64,000 nucleotides of DNA from PALSA-555 sp963821325. GTDB lineage: Bacteria; Actinomycetota; Acidimicrobiia; IMCC26256; PALSA-555. Position numbers and translations under genes: made by a program. The stretch lies in the NCBI GenBank assembly GCA_963821325.1, contig CAWGDC010000005.1:62001-126000 (forward strand), in the 5' to 3' direction. Position 1 is the stretch's first letter, and every line of letters begins with the position of its first letter. A model generated the notes under the pieces. It saw only the letters and a program-made list of their open reading frames with translations. It had not been told where the DNA came from and did not search any database. Below are positions 1 to 8,473 of this stretch, in pieces.

Positions 1-2
1 TC

Positions 3-686
3 GACCGGCCTGGGTGGTCGTCGTCCGGGCGTCGCCGCTCGCTTGTCGCCGTGACCGTCTGCGGAACCGTGCTCGGGGTGGCGGTCGGCCTCGCCTTCGC
101 CGGCGGTGGGCGCTTCGGTTCCGGCGCGGGACCGTCCTCCTCGTCCCGCGCGACCCGACCCTCCACCTCTCCGCCGCGACCCCGGTCCGCCAAGAAGCCC
201 ATCGCGGGCAGCGACGAGGGGCCGCGCGCGTTCGTCGACGCGCTCGAGATGATCGTCCAACAGGCCGCCACCGGTCACGCGCAGCTGGTGAGCGCGCTGA
301 CCGGCGTGCAGGCCGACTGCCCGGGGACTGCCGTGACTGCCTCACAGGAGATCGAGAGCGTGCTCGCGAACCGCACGGCCGCCCTCCACGAGCTCGAAGT
401 TCTGCCCGCCGCACCGAACCCGCAGATCGGCGCCGTCGAGGACATCCTGGCTCAGGCGCTGCAGGCGTCGGCCGCTGCCGACACCCACTACGCAGCGTGG
501 GCCACGTCGCTCGACGACGTGACGTCGAGCGGCTGCGAATCGAGCACGGGCGGCTCGACGGCCGAGTACCAGGCCGCCCGTGTCGCCGACGTCACGGCCA
601 CCACGCTCAAGAACGACTTCGTGGCCGACTTCAACCCGCTCGCCGTGAGCTTCGGCTTCACGACGTGGAACCCGTCGGAGTTCTAA
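3..686 (+). CDS. Membrane-anchored or secreted protein, unknown function (5' end cut)
   Basis: The reading frame is open back to the window edge, so the true start may lie outside. The first GTG (base 51) sits inside an Arg-rich stretch leading into a hydrophobic segment, which looks like a signal peptide or membrane anchor. After it come about 25 residues rich in Ser, Pro and Arg (a linker) and then a roughly 160-residue extracytoplasmic domain rich in Ala, Thr and Glu, with two Cys (in ADCPG and SGCES) that could form a disulfide. No family is recognised. It ends about 110 bases before the methyltransferase on the same strand. Confidence 0.55.
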   Translation, partial: DRPGWSSSGRRRSLVAVTVCGTVLGVAVGLAFAGGGRFGSGAGPSSSSRATRPSTSPPRPRSAKKPIAGSDEGPRAFVDALEMIVQQAATGHAQLVSALTGVQADCPGTAVTASQEIESVLANRTAALHELEVLPAAPNPQIGAVEDILAQALQASAAADTHYAAWATSLDDVTSSGCESSTGGSTAEYQAARVADVTATTLKNDFVADFNPLAVSFGFTTWNPSEF

Positions 687-796
687 CGGGCTTCGATCAC
701 CCGGCGGTTCGGCGGTCGGCACCTATGATGCGCCCTGCGGTCGTCACGCGCGCGGCCGCGGGTCACGCACATCGCTGCGACGAGTTGGGCGTGTTC

Positions 797-1698
797 ATGG
801 CGGACCGCAAGGACCTCGAGTTCACCTACTCGCTGATCGACCGTCTGTTCCGGTTGAGTCTCGGGGAGCTGGCCGACTTCAGCGGAGCGAAGTACGACGG
901 TGACTTCGCGCTCAGCCTGGAAGAGGCGCAGCGACGCAAGCACGAGTTCGTCGTCGAGCAGGTCGGGATCGGACCAGGTCGACGGATCCTGGATCTGGGA
1001 TGCGGCTGGGGTCCGATGCTGGATGTGGTGCGACGCCGCGGCGGGACCGGGGTTGGGGTGACGCTCTCGTCGGCGCAAGCCGCTGCGTGCCGCCGTCACG
1101 GGCTCGACGCGCAGCTGTTCGACGCACGCGGTCGCTGACCCGCGACCAGTTCGGTCCGTTCGACGCGGTCGTCAGTCTTGGCGCCTTCGAGCACTTCTGC
1201 TCACCGGACGATCAGGCCGACGGGCGCCAAGACGCCATCTACCGGGACCTGTTCGCCCGGGTGGCGAGTGTGCTGCCCGACCACGGCCGCGTCTATCTCC
1301 AGACCATGGTGTTCGGGGCCAACATGATCCCCCTCGCCGACGTCGACCTCGGCGCGCCCCGCGAGTCGGATGCGTGGTACCTCGCGCTGCTCGGCCGTCA
1401 GTTCCCGGGCTCGCTGCTCCCGTCGGGACCGGACCAGGTCGTCAGCTGCGCCGAACCGCACTTCCGTCTCGTGTCGAGCTCTTCTGGCCGGCTCGACTAC
1501 ATCGAGACCATTCGTCAATGGCGGGCCCGGTTCGCCGCGCCGAGTCTGCGCAAGACGCTGCTGAAGCTGCGGCTCATCCCACGGTGGCTCACGAGCACCG
1601 ACTTCCGGCTGGCGTTCACCTCGGGCGTGAGCGCGAACAGCGTGTGCTTCGAGCGCCAGCTCCTCGACCACTACCGCCTGGTCTTCGAGAAGACCTGA
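797..1698 (+). CDS. SAM-dependent methyltransferase, cyclopropane-synthase-like (frameshifted)
   Basis: Class I methyltransferase resembling cyclopropane-fatty-acyl-phospholipid synthases. The N-terminal half starts at ATG 797 and carries motif I (ILDLGCGWG) followed by GVGVTLS. It stops at 1138, but the next frame continues with DAVVSLGAFEHF (motif II/post-II) and a normal C-terminus ending at 1698. The switch, near 1122-1136, equals one missing base. The rebuilt protein is about 300 residues, normal for the family. It probably transfers a methyl or methylene group to a lipid or other small molecule; the substrate is unknown. No operon partner is evident. Confidence 0.7.
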
Positions 1699-1728
1699 GC
1701 ACGACGCGACGACTGATCCCCGCCCGAG

Positions 1729-2025
1729 TCACGGCCGCTGGAGCCGCTCCTCGATGGCCGCGACCTTGCCCTCGAGCTGATGCTCGACGCCGGGCCGGTA
1801 GTCGATCTTGGCGACCACGCTCACCCGCGGCGCCTGCTGAGCGACTGCCTCGACGCACTGGCGGAGGAGCTCCATGAGTTCGTCCCACGAGCCCTCCACG
1901 TTGGTGAACATGGCGTTCGTCTCGTTCGGGAGCCCGCTGGCGCGCACGATGCGCACCGCCTCCGCGACGGCACCCGACACCGACTCGCCCGCCCCGAGCG
2001 GCGTGATCGAGAAGGCGAGGAGCAC
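1729..2025 (-). CDS. MTH1187/YqgV-type thiamine-binding-like protein
   Basis: About 98 residues starting at a GTG (MLLAFSITPLG). The pattern of a short N-terminal strand, GESVSGAVAEAVRIVR, then ETNAMFTNVEGSWDELM and a C-terminal VVAKIDYRPG is typical of the small ferredoxin-like-fold family called MTH1187 or thiamine-binding protein, which binds thiamine or related ligands in the cytoplasm. The long upstream extension in the same frame is antisense to other genes and was ignored. It lies 38 bases after the stop of the membrane protein gene and may be co-transcribed with it. Role in this organism is not known. Confidence 0.75.
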   Translation of the reverse strand: MLLAFSITPLGAGESVSGAVAEAVRIVRASGLPNETNAMFTNVEGSWDELMELLRQCVEAVAQQAPRVSVVAKIDYRPGVEHQLEGKVAAIEERLQRP

Positions 2026-2063
2026 GGCGTGGATGGTGGTGGCAGCGAGCCGATGCGGTTCCG

Positions 2064-2786
2064 CTAGCCGGGGGAGCGCGGGATGGCGGACAGGGTCTGA
2101 TAGGCGCAGGCCGTGGTGACCCACGCGATCCCACTCGTGAAGATCAGTCCGACGCAGCAGGCGAGGAGTCCCACGACGTTGATGAGCGCAAGCAGCACAC
2201 CGAGACCCAAGAGCTGCCACCGGTGCCCGCGTGTGATCTCGGCTGAGCGCTGCATCGCATCGACGGGGCTGATGGTCGGGTCCTCGGCGATCACGAACCC
2301 GTAGAACTCCCACATCAACGCGAGGATGATGCCCGGGACGATCAGCAGGAACAGGCCGATCACGACGCCGAGGCCGACAAGGATCGCGGCGAGCAGGTAG
2401 GGCCCCCACCCGTCGGTGATCACGAGCATGCCGACGCTCGGCGTGCGTCCCTCCACGACGGCGAGCGACGCACGGATCACACCGAGCCCGAGGAGCACCA
2501 CGATGACCGCGGTGAGGATCTCGAAGAGCAAACCCGCGGCGCCGTTCCCGACCGCTGTCCCGATCACGCTCAGCAGGATCTCGATGCCGACGAGCGTGAT
2601 GGCGATCAGGACGAACGGCCCGGCGTTCTGCCAGTAAAGGTTCCAGCCACGCGCCAGGACGTCCATCACGCGGAACGGACCACCGAGCCCCGGTGACGGG
2701 ACCGGCGGCGGCGGGCTCCCCGGCGGCGGTGGCGGCGGAGGCGGAGGCGGCGGCCCGCCGGGCGGGGGAGGAGGAATCTGGCTCAC
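2064..2786 (-). CDS. Integral membrane protein with polyproline N-terminus
   Basis: 240 residues. It begins with about 30 residues that are almost only Pro and Gly, followed by about five hydrophobic segments. The order VMDVLARGWNLYWQN then helices, with EDPTISPVDAMQRSAEI between helices, resembles glycerophosphoryldiester-phosphodiesterase membrane-domain/DUF975-like proteins of actinomycetes. The GTG start at 2786 is backed by a good ribosome site (GGAGG, 5 bases upstream). The polyproline tail is presumably cytoplasmic. No enzymatic residues are seen and the function is unknown. A possible 38-residue leader ORF lies 24 bases upstream. Confidence 0.75.
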   Translation of the reverse strand: MSQIPPPPPGGPPPPPPPPPPPGSPPPPVPSPGLGGPFRVMDVLARGWNLYWQNAGPFVLIAITLVGIEILLSVIGTAVGNGAAGLLFEILTAVIVVLLGLGVIRASLAVVEGRTPSVGMLVITDGWGPYLLAAILVGLGVVIGLFLLIVPGIILALMWEFYGFVIAEDPTISPVDAMQRSAEITRGHRWQLLGLGVLLALINVVGLLACCVGLIFTSGIAWVTTACAYQTLSAIPRSPG

Positions 2787-2810
2787 GCTGGCCTCCGGTG
2801 CACGTGCTGC

Positions 2811-2927
2811 TCACCCACGATGGAGCAGACCCGCGTACGAGGAACAGCGAGGGCGCGGTCCGTGACACATCTCGGCGCGCCGGAGCCGGCCGTCGATCGA
2901 GGACCGTGGTCGTGAGCGACGCCGCAT
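2811..2927 (-). CDS. Possible 38-residue Arg-rich leader ORF
   Basis: A short ORF (MRRRSRPRSS...) preceded by an excellent ribosome site (GGAAGGAG, 5 bases before ATG). It ends just upstream of the polyproline membrane protein on the same strand. A TACCGT -10-like hexamer lies upstream at 2961-2966 and an inverted repeat (CCGGCCC/GGGCCGG) spans 2939-2960. No homology is recognised. It could be a real small protein, a translated leader or chance. Confidence 0.25.
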   Translation of the reverse strand: MRRRSRPRSSIDGRLRRAEMCHGPRPRCSSYAGLLHRG

Positions 2928-3156
2928 GGGTGCTCCTTCCGGCCCGCCACGCGGGGCCGGACGGTACCCGCCTGGCCACCGGTCGCCAAGGTTGGGCGCC
3001 ATGCCGGAATGATCGCTCGCGCAGCAGGGCGGTGCGCGCGTGGCGCCCCGCACCCGCGCCGCCTGGCGACGTCGGGTGCAGCCGACGCGGGCGGTAGGGT
3101 GCCGTCGCATCACGACCGCTGCCGCGTCCATCACGATGTTCGCCTCGGAAGCCGAC
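2928..3156. other. Intergenic region between divergent genes
   Basis: Divergent spacer. For the plus strand it holds TAGGGT at 3095-3100, a plausible -10 giving a leader of about 50 bases to the ATG at 3157. For the minus strand it holds TACCGT at 2961-2966. No other RNA, repeat or coding signal was recognised. Confidence 0.4.
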
Positions 3157-4020
3157 ATGACACCTCGGGAACACCTCCCGCCGCCGATCACGTCGATGCC
3201 GCGCGTGAGGCTCGCGGCGTTCGACGACGGAGGCGTCGCGACGATGGGCGTCGTCGATGGTCCCTCGATCCGCGCGCTGTGTCCCGTCGAGGCGTTCTAC
3301 GACGACGTGGACGGCTCCCTCGCGCGCTCGAGCCGCCTCGACACCGAAGCGCAGCCGCTCGCGACCCTGCACGCCGTGCCGCCCGTCCCCGCCACCGCTC
3401 GGGTGCTCTGCGTCGGCCTGAACTACCGCAGCCATGTCGAAGAATCGAGCGAGGTGTTGCCCGCCGCACCGAACCTGTTCGCCCGCTGGGCCAGCACGCT
3501 CGTCGTGGCCGACACGCCTGTGCCGGTGCCGCCCCGAGAGGACGGTCTGGACTGGGAGGGCGAGCTGGCCGTGGTCGTCGGTCGATTGGTCCTGAACGGC
3601 ACGCTCGCCGATGCCCGCGACGCCATTCTCGGGTACACGTGCTTCAACGATCTCAGTGCCCGGACGTTCCAGATGGCGGTCAGCCAATGGGCGCTCGGCA
3701 AGAACGCCGACCGTTCCGGTCCGATCGGCCCCGTGATCGTGACCGCGGACGAGCTCGGCGACGCCAGCTCGCTGCTCGTCGAGACGCGGGTGAACGGCGA
3801 GACCGTCCAGTCGGCCAAGACCGACCAGATGATCTTCAAACCGGACGACGTGCTCGCCTACGCCTCGGGATGCCTCACCCTCCGACCGGGCGACGTGCTG
3901 GCGACCGGCACGCCCGACGGTGTCGGGTTCCTGCGCACCCCGCCGCGCCTGCTCCACGCGGGCGACACCGTCGAGGTCGAGATCGAGTCGATCGGCACGC
4001 TGCGCACGCCGATCGCCTGA
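3157..4020 (+). CDS. Fumarylacetoacetate hydrolase family protein
   Basis: About 287 residues. The C-terminal FAH fold is clear: LCVGLNYRSHVEE, then DWEGELAVVVG (metal-binding Glu residues), YTCFNDLSAR, and the end motif GDVLATGTPDGVG. These proteins hydrolyse, isomerise or decarboxylate acylpyruvates and 2-keto acids of aromatic catabolism in the cytoplasm. ATG 3157 has a GGAAG site 5 bases upstream. ATG 3196 (MPRVRLAAFDDGG) matches the usual family N-terminus but has no ribosome site, so the start is uncertain by 13 codons. No neighbour defines its pathway. Confidence 0.85.
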   Translation: MTPREHLPPPITSMPRVRLAAFDDGGVATMGVVDGPSIRALCPVEAFYDDVDGSLARSSRLDTEAQPLATLHAVPPVPATARVLCVGLNYRSHVEESSEVLPAAPNLFARWASTLVVADTPVPVPPREDGLDWEGELAVVVGRLVLNGTLADARDAILGYTCFNDLSARTFQMAVSQWALGKNADRSGPIGPVIVTADELGDASSLLVETRVNGETVQSAKTDQMIFKPDDVLAYASGCLTLRPGDVLATGTPDGVGFLRTPPRLLHAGDTVEVEIESIGTLRTPIA

Positions 4021-4090
4021 CCGAGCACGCACACCACGCCCGCCGGCGCGCCCGGGCATCGCCCGCGCCGAGAACCGACGGTGGTCCGCG

Positions 4091-4703
4091 CTACAGCCAG
4101 CCGGCCGCCAGGACGACGCCGAGGAGGATCAAGACGGCCGCCCCGATGGCTCGGCTCCCACGTTCGAGCCGAGCGCCGAGGCGGGTGCCGATCTCGAGGC
4201 CGACCAGCGTGAGCGCCGCGCTCGACGCCCCCGATCGTGGCCGCAGCGACGAGGAAGCTGACGTGCAGGGCGCCGAGGGCGAAACCGACGACGAGGTTGT
4301 CGATGCTGAGCGCGAACGCGGTCACGACCAGACGAGCAGGATGGCCGATTGCCGAGCCGACGCGCGCCCCCTCGCCGCGCTGCGAGAACCACTCGTGGAC
4401 GCCGATGGCCACGACGAGCGCGCCACCGAGCTGCTGGGCCGAGCCGCCGAGCACGCTCGCGATCTCGCGGCCGAGGACGAGCCCGACCAGTGGCATGCCG
4501 GCTTCGAAGGCTCCGAAGACGATGCCGACCTGCAGCCGTGTGCGACGGTCGATGCCGCCCAGTCCGATCCCGATCGCCGCGGCGCCGTTCGATGCACCGA
4601 GCGCGATGGCGGCGAGCAGCAGCCCGAACACCCATACGACGCTATGCGATGTCGGATCCGAGCGGGTCGACGCGAGGTCGCGGCGCAGGTCCCGCGAAGT
4701 CAT
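4091..4703 (-). CDS. MntP-like manganese efflux pump (frameshifted)
   Basis: Six-helix MntP/DUF204-like exporter with two internal repeats. The upstream frame gives LLLAAIALGASNGAAAIG and ALSIDNLVVGFALG. After a run of five C on the plus strand near 4229-4233 the frame shifts by one extra base, and the remainder (ALTLVGLEIGTRLG ... LLGVVLAAGWL) follows in the next frame to a TAG at 4091. The second repeat keeps its membrane Asp, whereas the first has Ser-Asn where classical MntP has Asp. The start is uncertain: ATG 4703 or GTG 4631, the latter closer to the usual N-terminus. Confidence 0.7.
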
Positions 4704-4790
4704 GGCCAGCCGATTCGATGCGGTGGCTGACACCCCGCTGGTCTGGTAGGACGTAGCCCTTTGGCGGGAACCGACAGGGGGAAGATCCCA

Positions 4791-5249
4791 ATGGCCTTGT
4801 TCGATTACAAGCCGCATCCGCGCACGCTCGCTCTTACCAAGCACGAGGTGAAGCCCCACAAGGTCAACGATGAGCGGGGAACAGGCCTCAACGCACGCAT
4901 CGGCCTGTTCATCACGGTCATCGTCGGCACGATGTGGTGCGCCTACCTGTTCGCTCTCATCGCGCTCGTGTCGCTACCCGACAATCTGAAGATGGCGGGG
5001 ATCAACGTCGGGTTCTCGCTGGGCAGCGGCACGATCATCCTCGTCGCGTGGGTCTCGTCGTACTTTCTCCAGTTGGTGCTGCTGCCCATCATCATCGTGG
5101 GCCAGAACATCCAGTCGCGAGCCGCGGACAAGCGCGCCGAATCGACCTACAAAGACGCGGAGGCGGTGCTCCACGAGGCATTGCAGATCCAGGCGCACCT
5201 CGCGGCGCAGGACAAGGTGCTCTCGGACCTCGTCGCCCACGCCAGCTGA
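4791..5249 (+). CDS. Small two-helix membrane protein, unknown function
   Basis: 152 residues from ATG 4791, with GGGGGAAG 6 bases upstream. It has a basic N-terminal stretch of about 40 residues, two membrane segments (IGLFITVIVGTMWCAYLF and a second around residues 85-110) and a C-terminal amphipathic helix rich in Ala, Glu and Gln that may form a coiled coil. No enzyme motif is seen. It stands alone between the divergent mntP-like gene and the fucosidase gene. Confidence 0.7.
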   Translation: MALFDYKPHPRTLALTKHEVKPHKVNDERGTGLNARIGLFITVIVGTMWCAYLFALIALVSLPDNLKMAGINVGFSLGSGTIILVAWVSSYFLQLVLLPIIIVGQNIQSRAADKRAESTYKDAEAVLHEALQIQAHLAAQDKVLSDLVAHAS

Positions 5250-5322
5250 GCGGCACACCGACGATGACCAAGGCGCCGTGGGATCGGCGCGGCGCGTCGC
5301 GGCCCTGGCGTGCCGGTAGCGC

Positions 5323-6600
5323 GTGAGCGAGCCGGCCATCGAGGGGCCCGCGGCGGGCTGGTTCGAGCATGCCCGCTTCGGTCTCTTCGTCCACTGGGAC
5401 CACGCCAGCACACAGGGGCTCGAGGTGTCGTGGCCGCTCGTCGGGGGGCTGTTCGCGCTGCCGAAGTGCCAGTCGGTCGGCGTGGCCGACTACCACCGGT
5501 CGGCGTCGTCGTTCGACCCGGGTGACTGGGATCCGCGGGGCCTCGCCCGCCTGGCCGCTCGGGCCGGGATGAGGTACGGGGTGTTCACGGCCAAGCACCA
5601 CGCGGGCTATGCCATGTATCCGACGAAGCTCTCCGACCACTCGGTCGCGTCGTCGCCGGGTGGACGCGACCTTGTCGGCGAGTGGGTGGCGGCGCTGCGC
5701 GCCGAGGGCCTGGCGGTGGGCCTCTACTTCTCGCTGTCCGACTGGCATCACCCCGACTACCCGGCGTTCACCGACGCGGATCGGCCCTACCTGCCGGGGT
5801 TCTCACCGCCTCGCCCGTCGCCCGAGCGATGGGAGCGTTACCTCGACTTCCTGCGCGGCCAGCTGCGTGAGCTGCTGACGTGGTACGGCCCGATCGACGT
5901 CTTGTGGTTCGACGGAGGCTGGGAGCGGCCCGCGGACTGGTGGCACCCGGAGGAGCTCGAGGCGATGATCCGGGAGCTCCAGCCGGGGATCCTCATCAAC
6001 GACCGGCTCCCCGGCGTGGGTGACTTCGCGACGCCCGAGCAGTTCGTCCCCCCGACCCCGCCGGGCGGCCGGTGGGAGACCTGCCTCACGATGAACGACA
6101 GCTGGGGCCATGTCCCCAGCGACACGGACTACAAGTCGACCCGGGAGCTCGTGCACACGCTCTGCGAGGTCGCGGCCAAAGGCGGCAACCTGCTTCTCAA
6201 CGTCAGCCCGACCGGCACCGGTGCCCTCCCCGCCGAGCAGCAGGAGCGGCTCGAGCAGATCGCCGGCTGGATGGACACCCACGCCGAGAGCATCCTGGAC
6301 ACCGACCCGGGACTCGAGGCCTGGCAGTTCTACGGACCGAGCACCCGCCGCGGCAACCGCCTCTACCTTCACCTCCTCCTGCGCCCCTACGACCAGGTCA
6401 CCGTCCGGGGGGTTCCGGTGCGGCGCGTGACCCGGGTCAGCGTCCTCGGGCGAGACGGCGACCTCGACTACCTCGTCCGGACCAGCGTGCTGGACCGGCT
6501 GAACGCCGACCCGGCCGGGGAGCTCGTCATCACCGTGGACGCCGCGGCGCTCGACCCGATCGCGACGGTGCTCGTCGTCGATTTCGAGCACCTCGACTAG
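5323..6600 (+). CDS. Alpha-L-fucosidase, GH29 family
   Basis: 425 residues, a complete GH29 catalytic domain plus a C-terminal beta domain. Landmarks are WFEHARFGLFVHWD at the N-terminus, FTAKHHAGY (substrate-binding His, residues about 88-96), YFSLSDWHHPDY, and the nucleophile region VLWFDGGW with Asp about residue 197; then NDSWG and GGNLLLNVSPTGTG. It removes alpha-L-fucose from glycans or glycosides. No signal peptide is visible, so it is probably cytoplasmic and acts on imported oligosaccharides. Start GTG 5323 lacks a clear ribosome site. Confidence 0.9.
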   Translation: MSEPAIEGPAAGWFEHARFGLFVHWDHASTQGLEVSWPLVGGLFALPKCQSVGVADYHRSASSFDPGDWDPRGLARLAARAGMRYGVFTAKHHAGYAMYPTKLSDHSVASSPGGRDLVGEWVAALRAEGLAVGLYFSLSDWHHPDYPAFTDADRPYLPGFSPPRPSPERWERYLDFLRGQLRELLTWYGPIDVLWFDGGWERPADWWHPEELEAMIRELQPGILINDRLPGVGDFATPEQFVPPTPPGGRWETCLTMNDSWGHVPSDTDYKSTRELVHTLCEVAAKGGNLLLNVSPTGTGALPAEQQERLEQIAGWMDTHAESILDTDPGLEAWQFYGPSTRRGNRLYLHLLLRPYDQVTVRGVPVRRVTRVSVLGRDGDLDYLVRTSVLDRLNADPAGELVITVDAAALDPIATVLVVDFEHLD

Positions 6601-6708
6601 CGACCGGCCGCTTCGCCGCCCGCGCGGCGTGCCCCGGCGACGCCGGCGGGTCGAATAGGTTGTGCCCGCCCTGAGCCCCTGAACCCCCGACGGGCGGCAG
6701 ATCGTCCG

Positions 6709-8445
6709 ATGGCGTCCATGCGGAGCTTCCCCACGCGCGGCGCGCTGCGTCGCCGACCGTTCTCGGTCATCGATCTCGTGGTCGGCGCCGCGGTGCTCAC
6801 GCTCCTCTACATCATCGTGCGCCTCGGGCAGGACATGAACGCCGCGACGCTCTCGGCCCACGTCGGCAGTTCCATCTCCACGAGCGCCACCAACCTGCCG
6901 TACTACGCGGCGCGGTCGCTCCTGCGGATGTTCATCGCGTTGTTCCTCTCGGTCGTGTTCACCTTCGTGTACGGCACGGCGGCGGCGCGGAGCCGGCGCG
7001 CCCGGACGGTGCTGATCCCGATGCTCGACATCTTGCAGTCGGTGCCGATCCTCGGCTTCTTGACCATCACCGTCACGCTGTTCGTGTCCGCCTTCCCGGG
7101 GTCGATCTTCGGTTTGGAGTGCGCGTCGATCTTCGCCATCTTCACGTCGCAGGCGTGGAACCTGACGTTCAGCTTCTACCACTCGCTGATCACCCAGCCG
7201 AGCGAGCTCGACGAGGCGGCGCGCATGTTCCGCCTGACGAAATGGGAGCGCTTCTGGCACCTCGACGTGCCGAGCTCGATGATCGGGCTGGTGTGGAACG
7301 GGATGATGAGCTTCGGGGGCGGCTGGTTCTTCCTCGCGGCCTCCGAGGCGATCACGGTCTTTCACCACAGCTACGCGTTGCCGGGCGTGGGCTCCTACGT
7401 CGCCGCTTCGATCGCGGAGGGCAACCTCGGCCACATCGGGATCGCGATCCTCGTGATGATCGTCATGGTGATCGGCGTGAACTTCGTGTTCTGGCGGCCG
7501 CTCGTCGCGTGGGCCGAGAAGTTCCGGGTGGAGACCTCCGAGGCGACGGAGCAGCCGCGCAGCATCACGCTCGACGTCTTGCGCCGTTCCGATCTCCCCG
7601 CGCTGATCAGCCGTCCGCTCAAGCCCGTCGGCCGGGGACTCGACCGAATCACCCGCCCGTTCGGCCTGGCCGAGTACCCGTTGTTCCAAGACCCGGCGAA
7701 GCGGCGAGCCGGCAACGTCGTGTTCGCCGCGGCCGTCATCGGCGGGGTGGCGTTCGGCGCGTACAACGGGTTCGCCTATCTGAACGCGCACGGCGTGCTG
7801 GGACAGTTCCCTCACTGCTTCCTGCTCGGCTTCTACACGTTCCTCCGCGTCGTCGTGCTGCTCATCGTCTCGAGCCTGATCTGGGTGCCGATCGGCGTGA
7901 AGATCGGCATGACCCCGCGGCTCGCCCGCTACGCCCAGCCCGTGGTCCAGGTATTCGCCAGCTTCCCTGCCAACTTCTTGTTCCCGTTCGCCACGGTCAT
8001 CTTCGTGGCGCTTGGCTTGAGCCTGAACATCGGTGGCATCTTCCTGATGGCCCTGGGGGCGCAGTGGTACATCCTCTTCAACGTCATTGCCGGTGCCAGC
8101 TCGATCCCGACCGACCTGCGCGAGCTCGCGGCGCAGTTCGGGCTGCCCTGGTGGCAGCGGTGGCGTCAGCTGATCCTGCCCGCGATCTTCCCGTTCTTCG
8201 TCACGGGGGCGATCACCGCGTCGGGTGGCGCCTGGAACGCCTCGATCGTCGCCGAGGTCGTCAGCTTCGGCAAGCACCATCTGCTCGCCAGCGGCCTCGG
8301 GGCCTACATCACGAAGGCGGCCACCGCCGGCTCGTTCGCCGAGGTCCTCACCGGGGTCATCGTGATGAGCTTCTATGTCGTGATGATCAACGGGCTCGTC
8401 TGGCGGCGCCTCTACGGGCTCGCCGAGCGGCGGTTCTCGCTGTGA
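6709..8445 (+). CDS. ABC transporter double permease, NitT/TauT-like
   Basis: 578 residues with two fused inner-membrane permease domains, each of about six helices. EAA-type loops that contact the ATPase are visible in both: DEAARMFRLTKWERFWHL (about residue 168) and LRELAAQFGLPWWQRWR (about residue 472). Sequence style matches nitrate/sulfonate/taurine-type importers. The ATPase gene follows after 28 bases. A TAGGTT -10-like hexamer lies at 6656-6661. No solute-binding protein is encoded next to it, so the substrate is undefined. Confidence 0.88.
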   Translation: MASMRSFPTRGALRRRPFSVIDLVVGAAVLTLLYIIVRLGQDMNAATLSAHVGSSISTSATNLPYYAARSLLRMFIALFLSVVFTFVYGTAAARSRRARTVLIPMLDILQSVPILGFLTITVTLFVSAFPGSIFGLECASIFAIFTSQAWNLTFSFYHSLITQPSELDEAARMFRLTKWERFWHLDVPSSMIGLVWNGMMSFGGGWFFLAASEAITVFHHSYALPGVGSYVAASIAEGNLGHIGIAILVMIVMVIGVNFVFWRPLVAWAEKFRVETSEATEQPRSITLDVLRRSDLPALISRPLKPVGRGLDRITRPFGLAEYPLFQDPAKRRAGNVVFAAAVIGGVAFGAYNGFAYLNAHGVLGQFPHCFLLGFYTFLRVVVLLIVSSLIWVPIGVKIGMTPRLARYAQPVVQVFASFPANFLFPFATVIFVALGLSLNIGGIFLMALGAQWYILFNVIAGASSIPTDLRELAAQFGLPWWQRWRQLILPAIFPFFVTGAITASGGAWNASIVAEVVSFGKHHLLASGLGAYITKAATAGSFAEVLTGVIVMSFYVVMINGLVWRRLYGLAERRFSL

Positions 8446-8473
8446 CCGCGGCCGCCGCGAGCGGCTCGGTGGC

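Noticed and set aside
2690..2775. CCG-type microsatellite
   Set aside because: It encodes the polyproline N-terminus of the membrane protein.
1729..4059. 776-codon minus-strand ORF
   Set aside because: Only its last 98 codons match a real family; the rest is antisense or out of frame to other genes.
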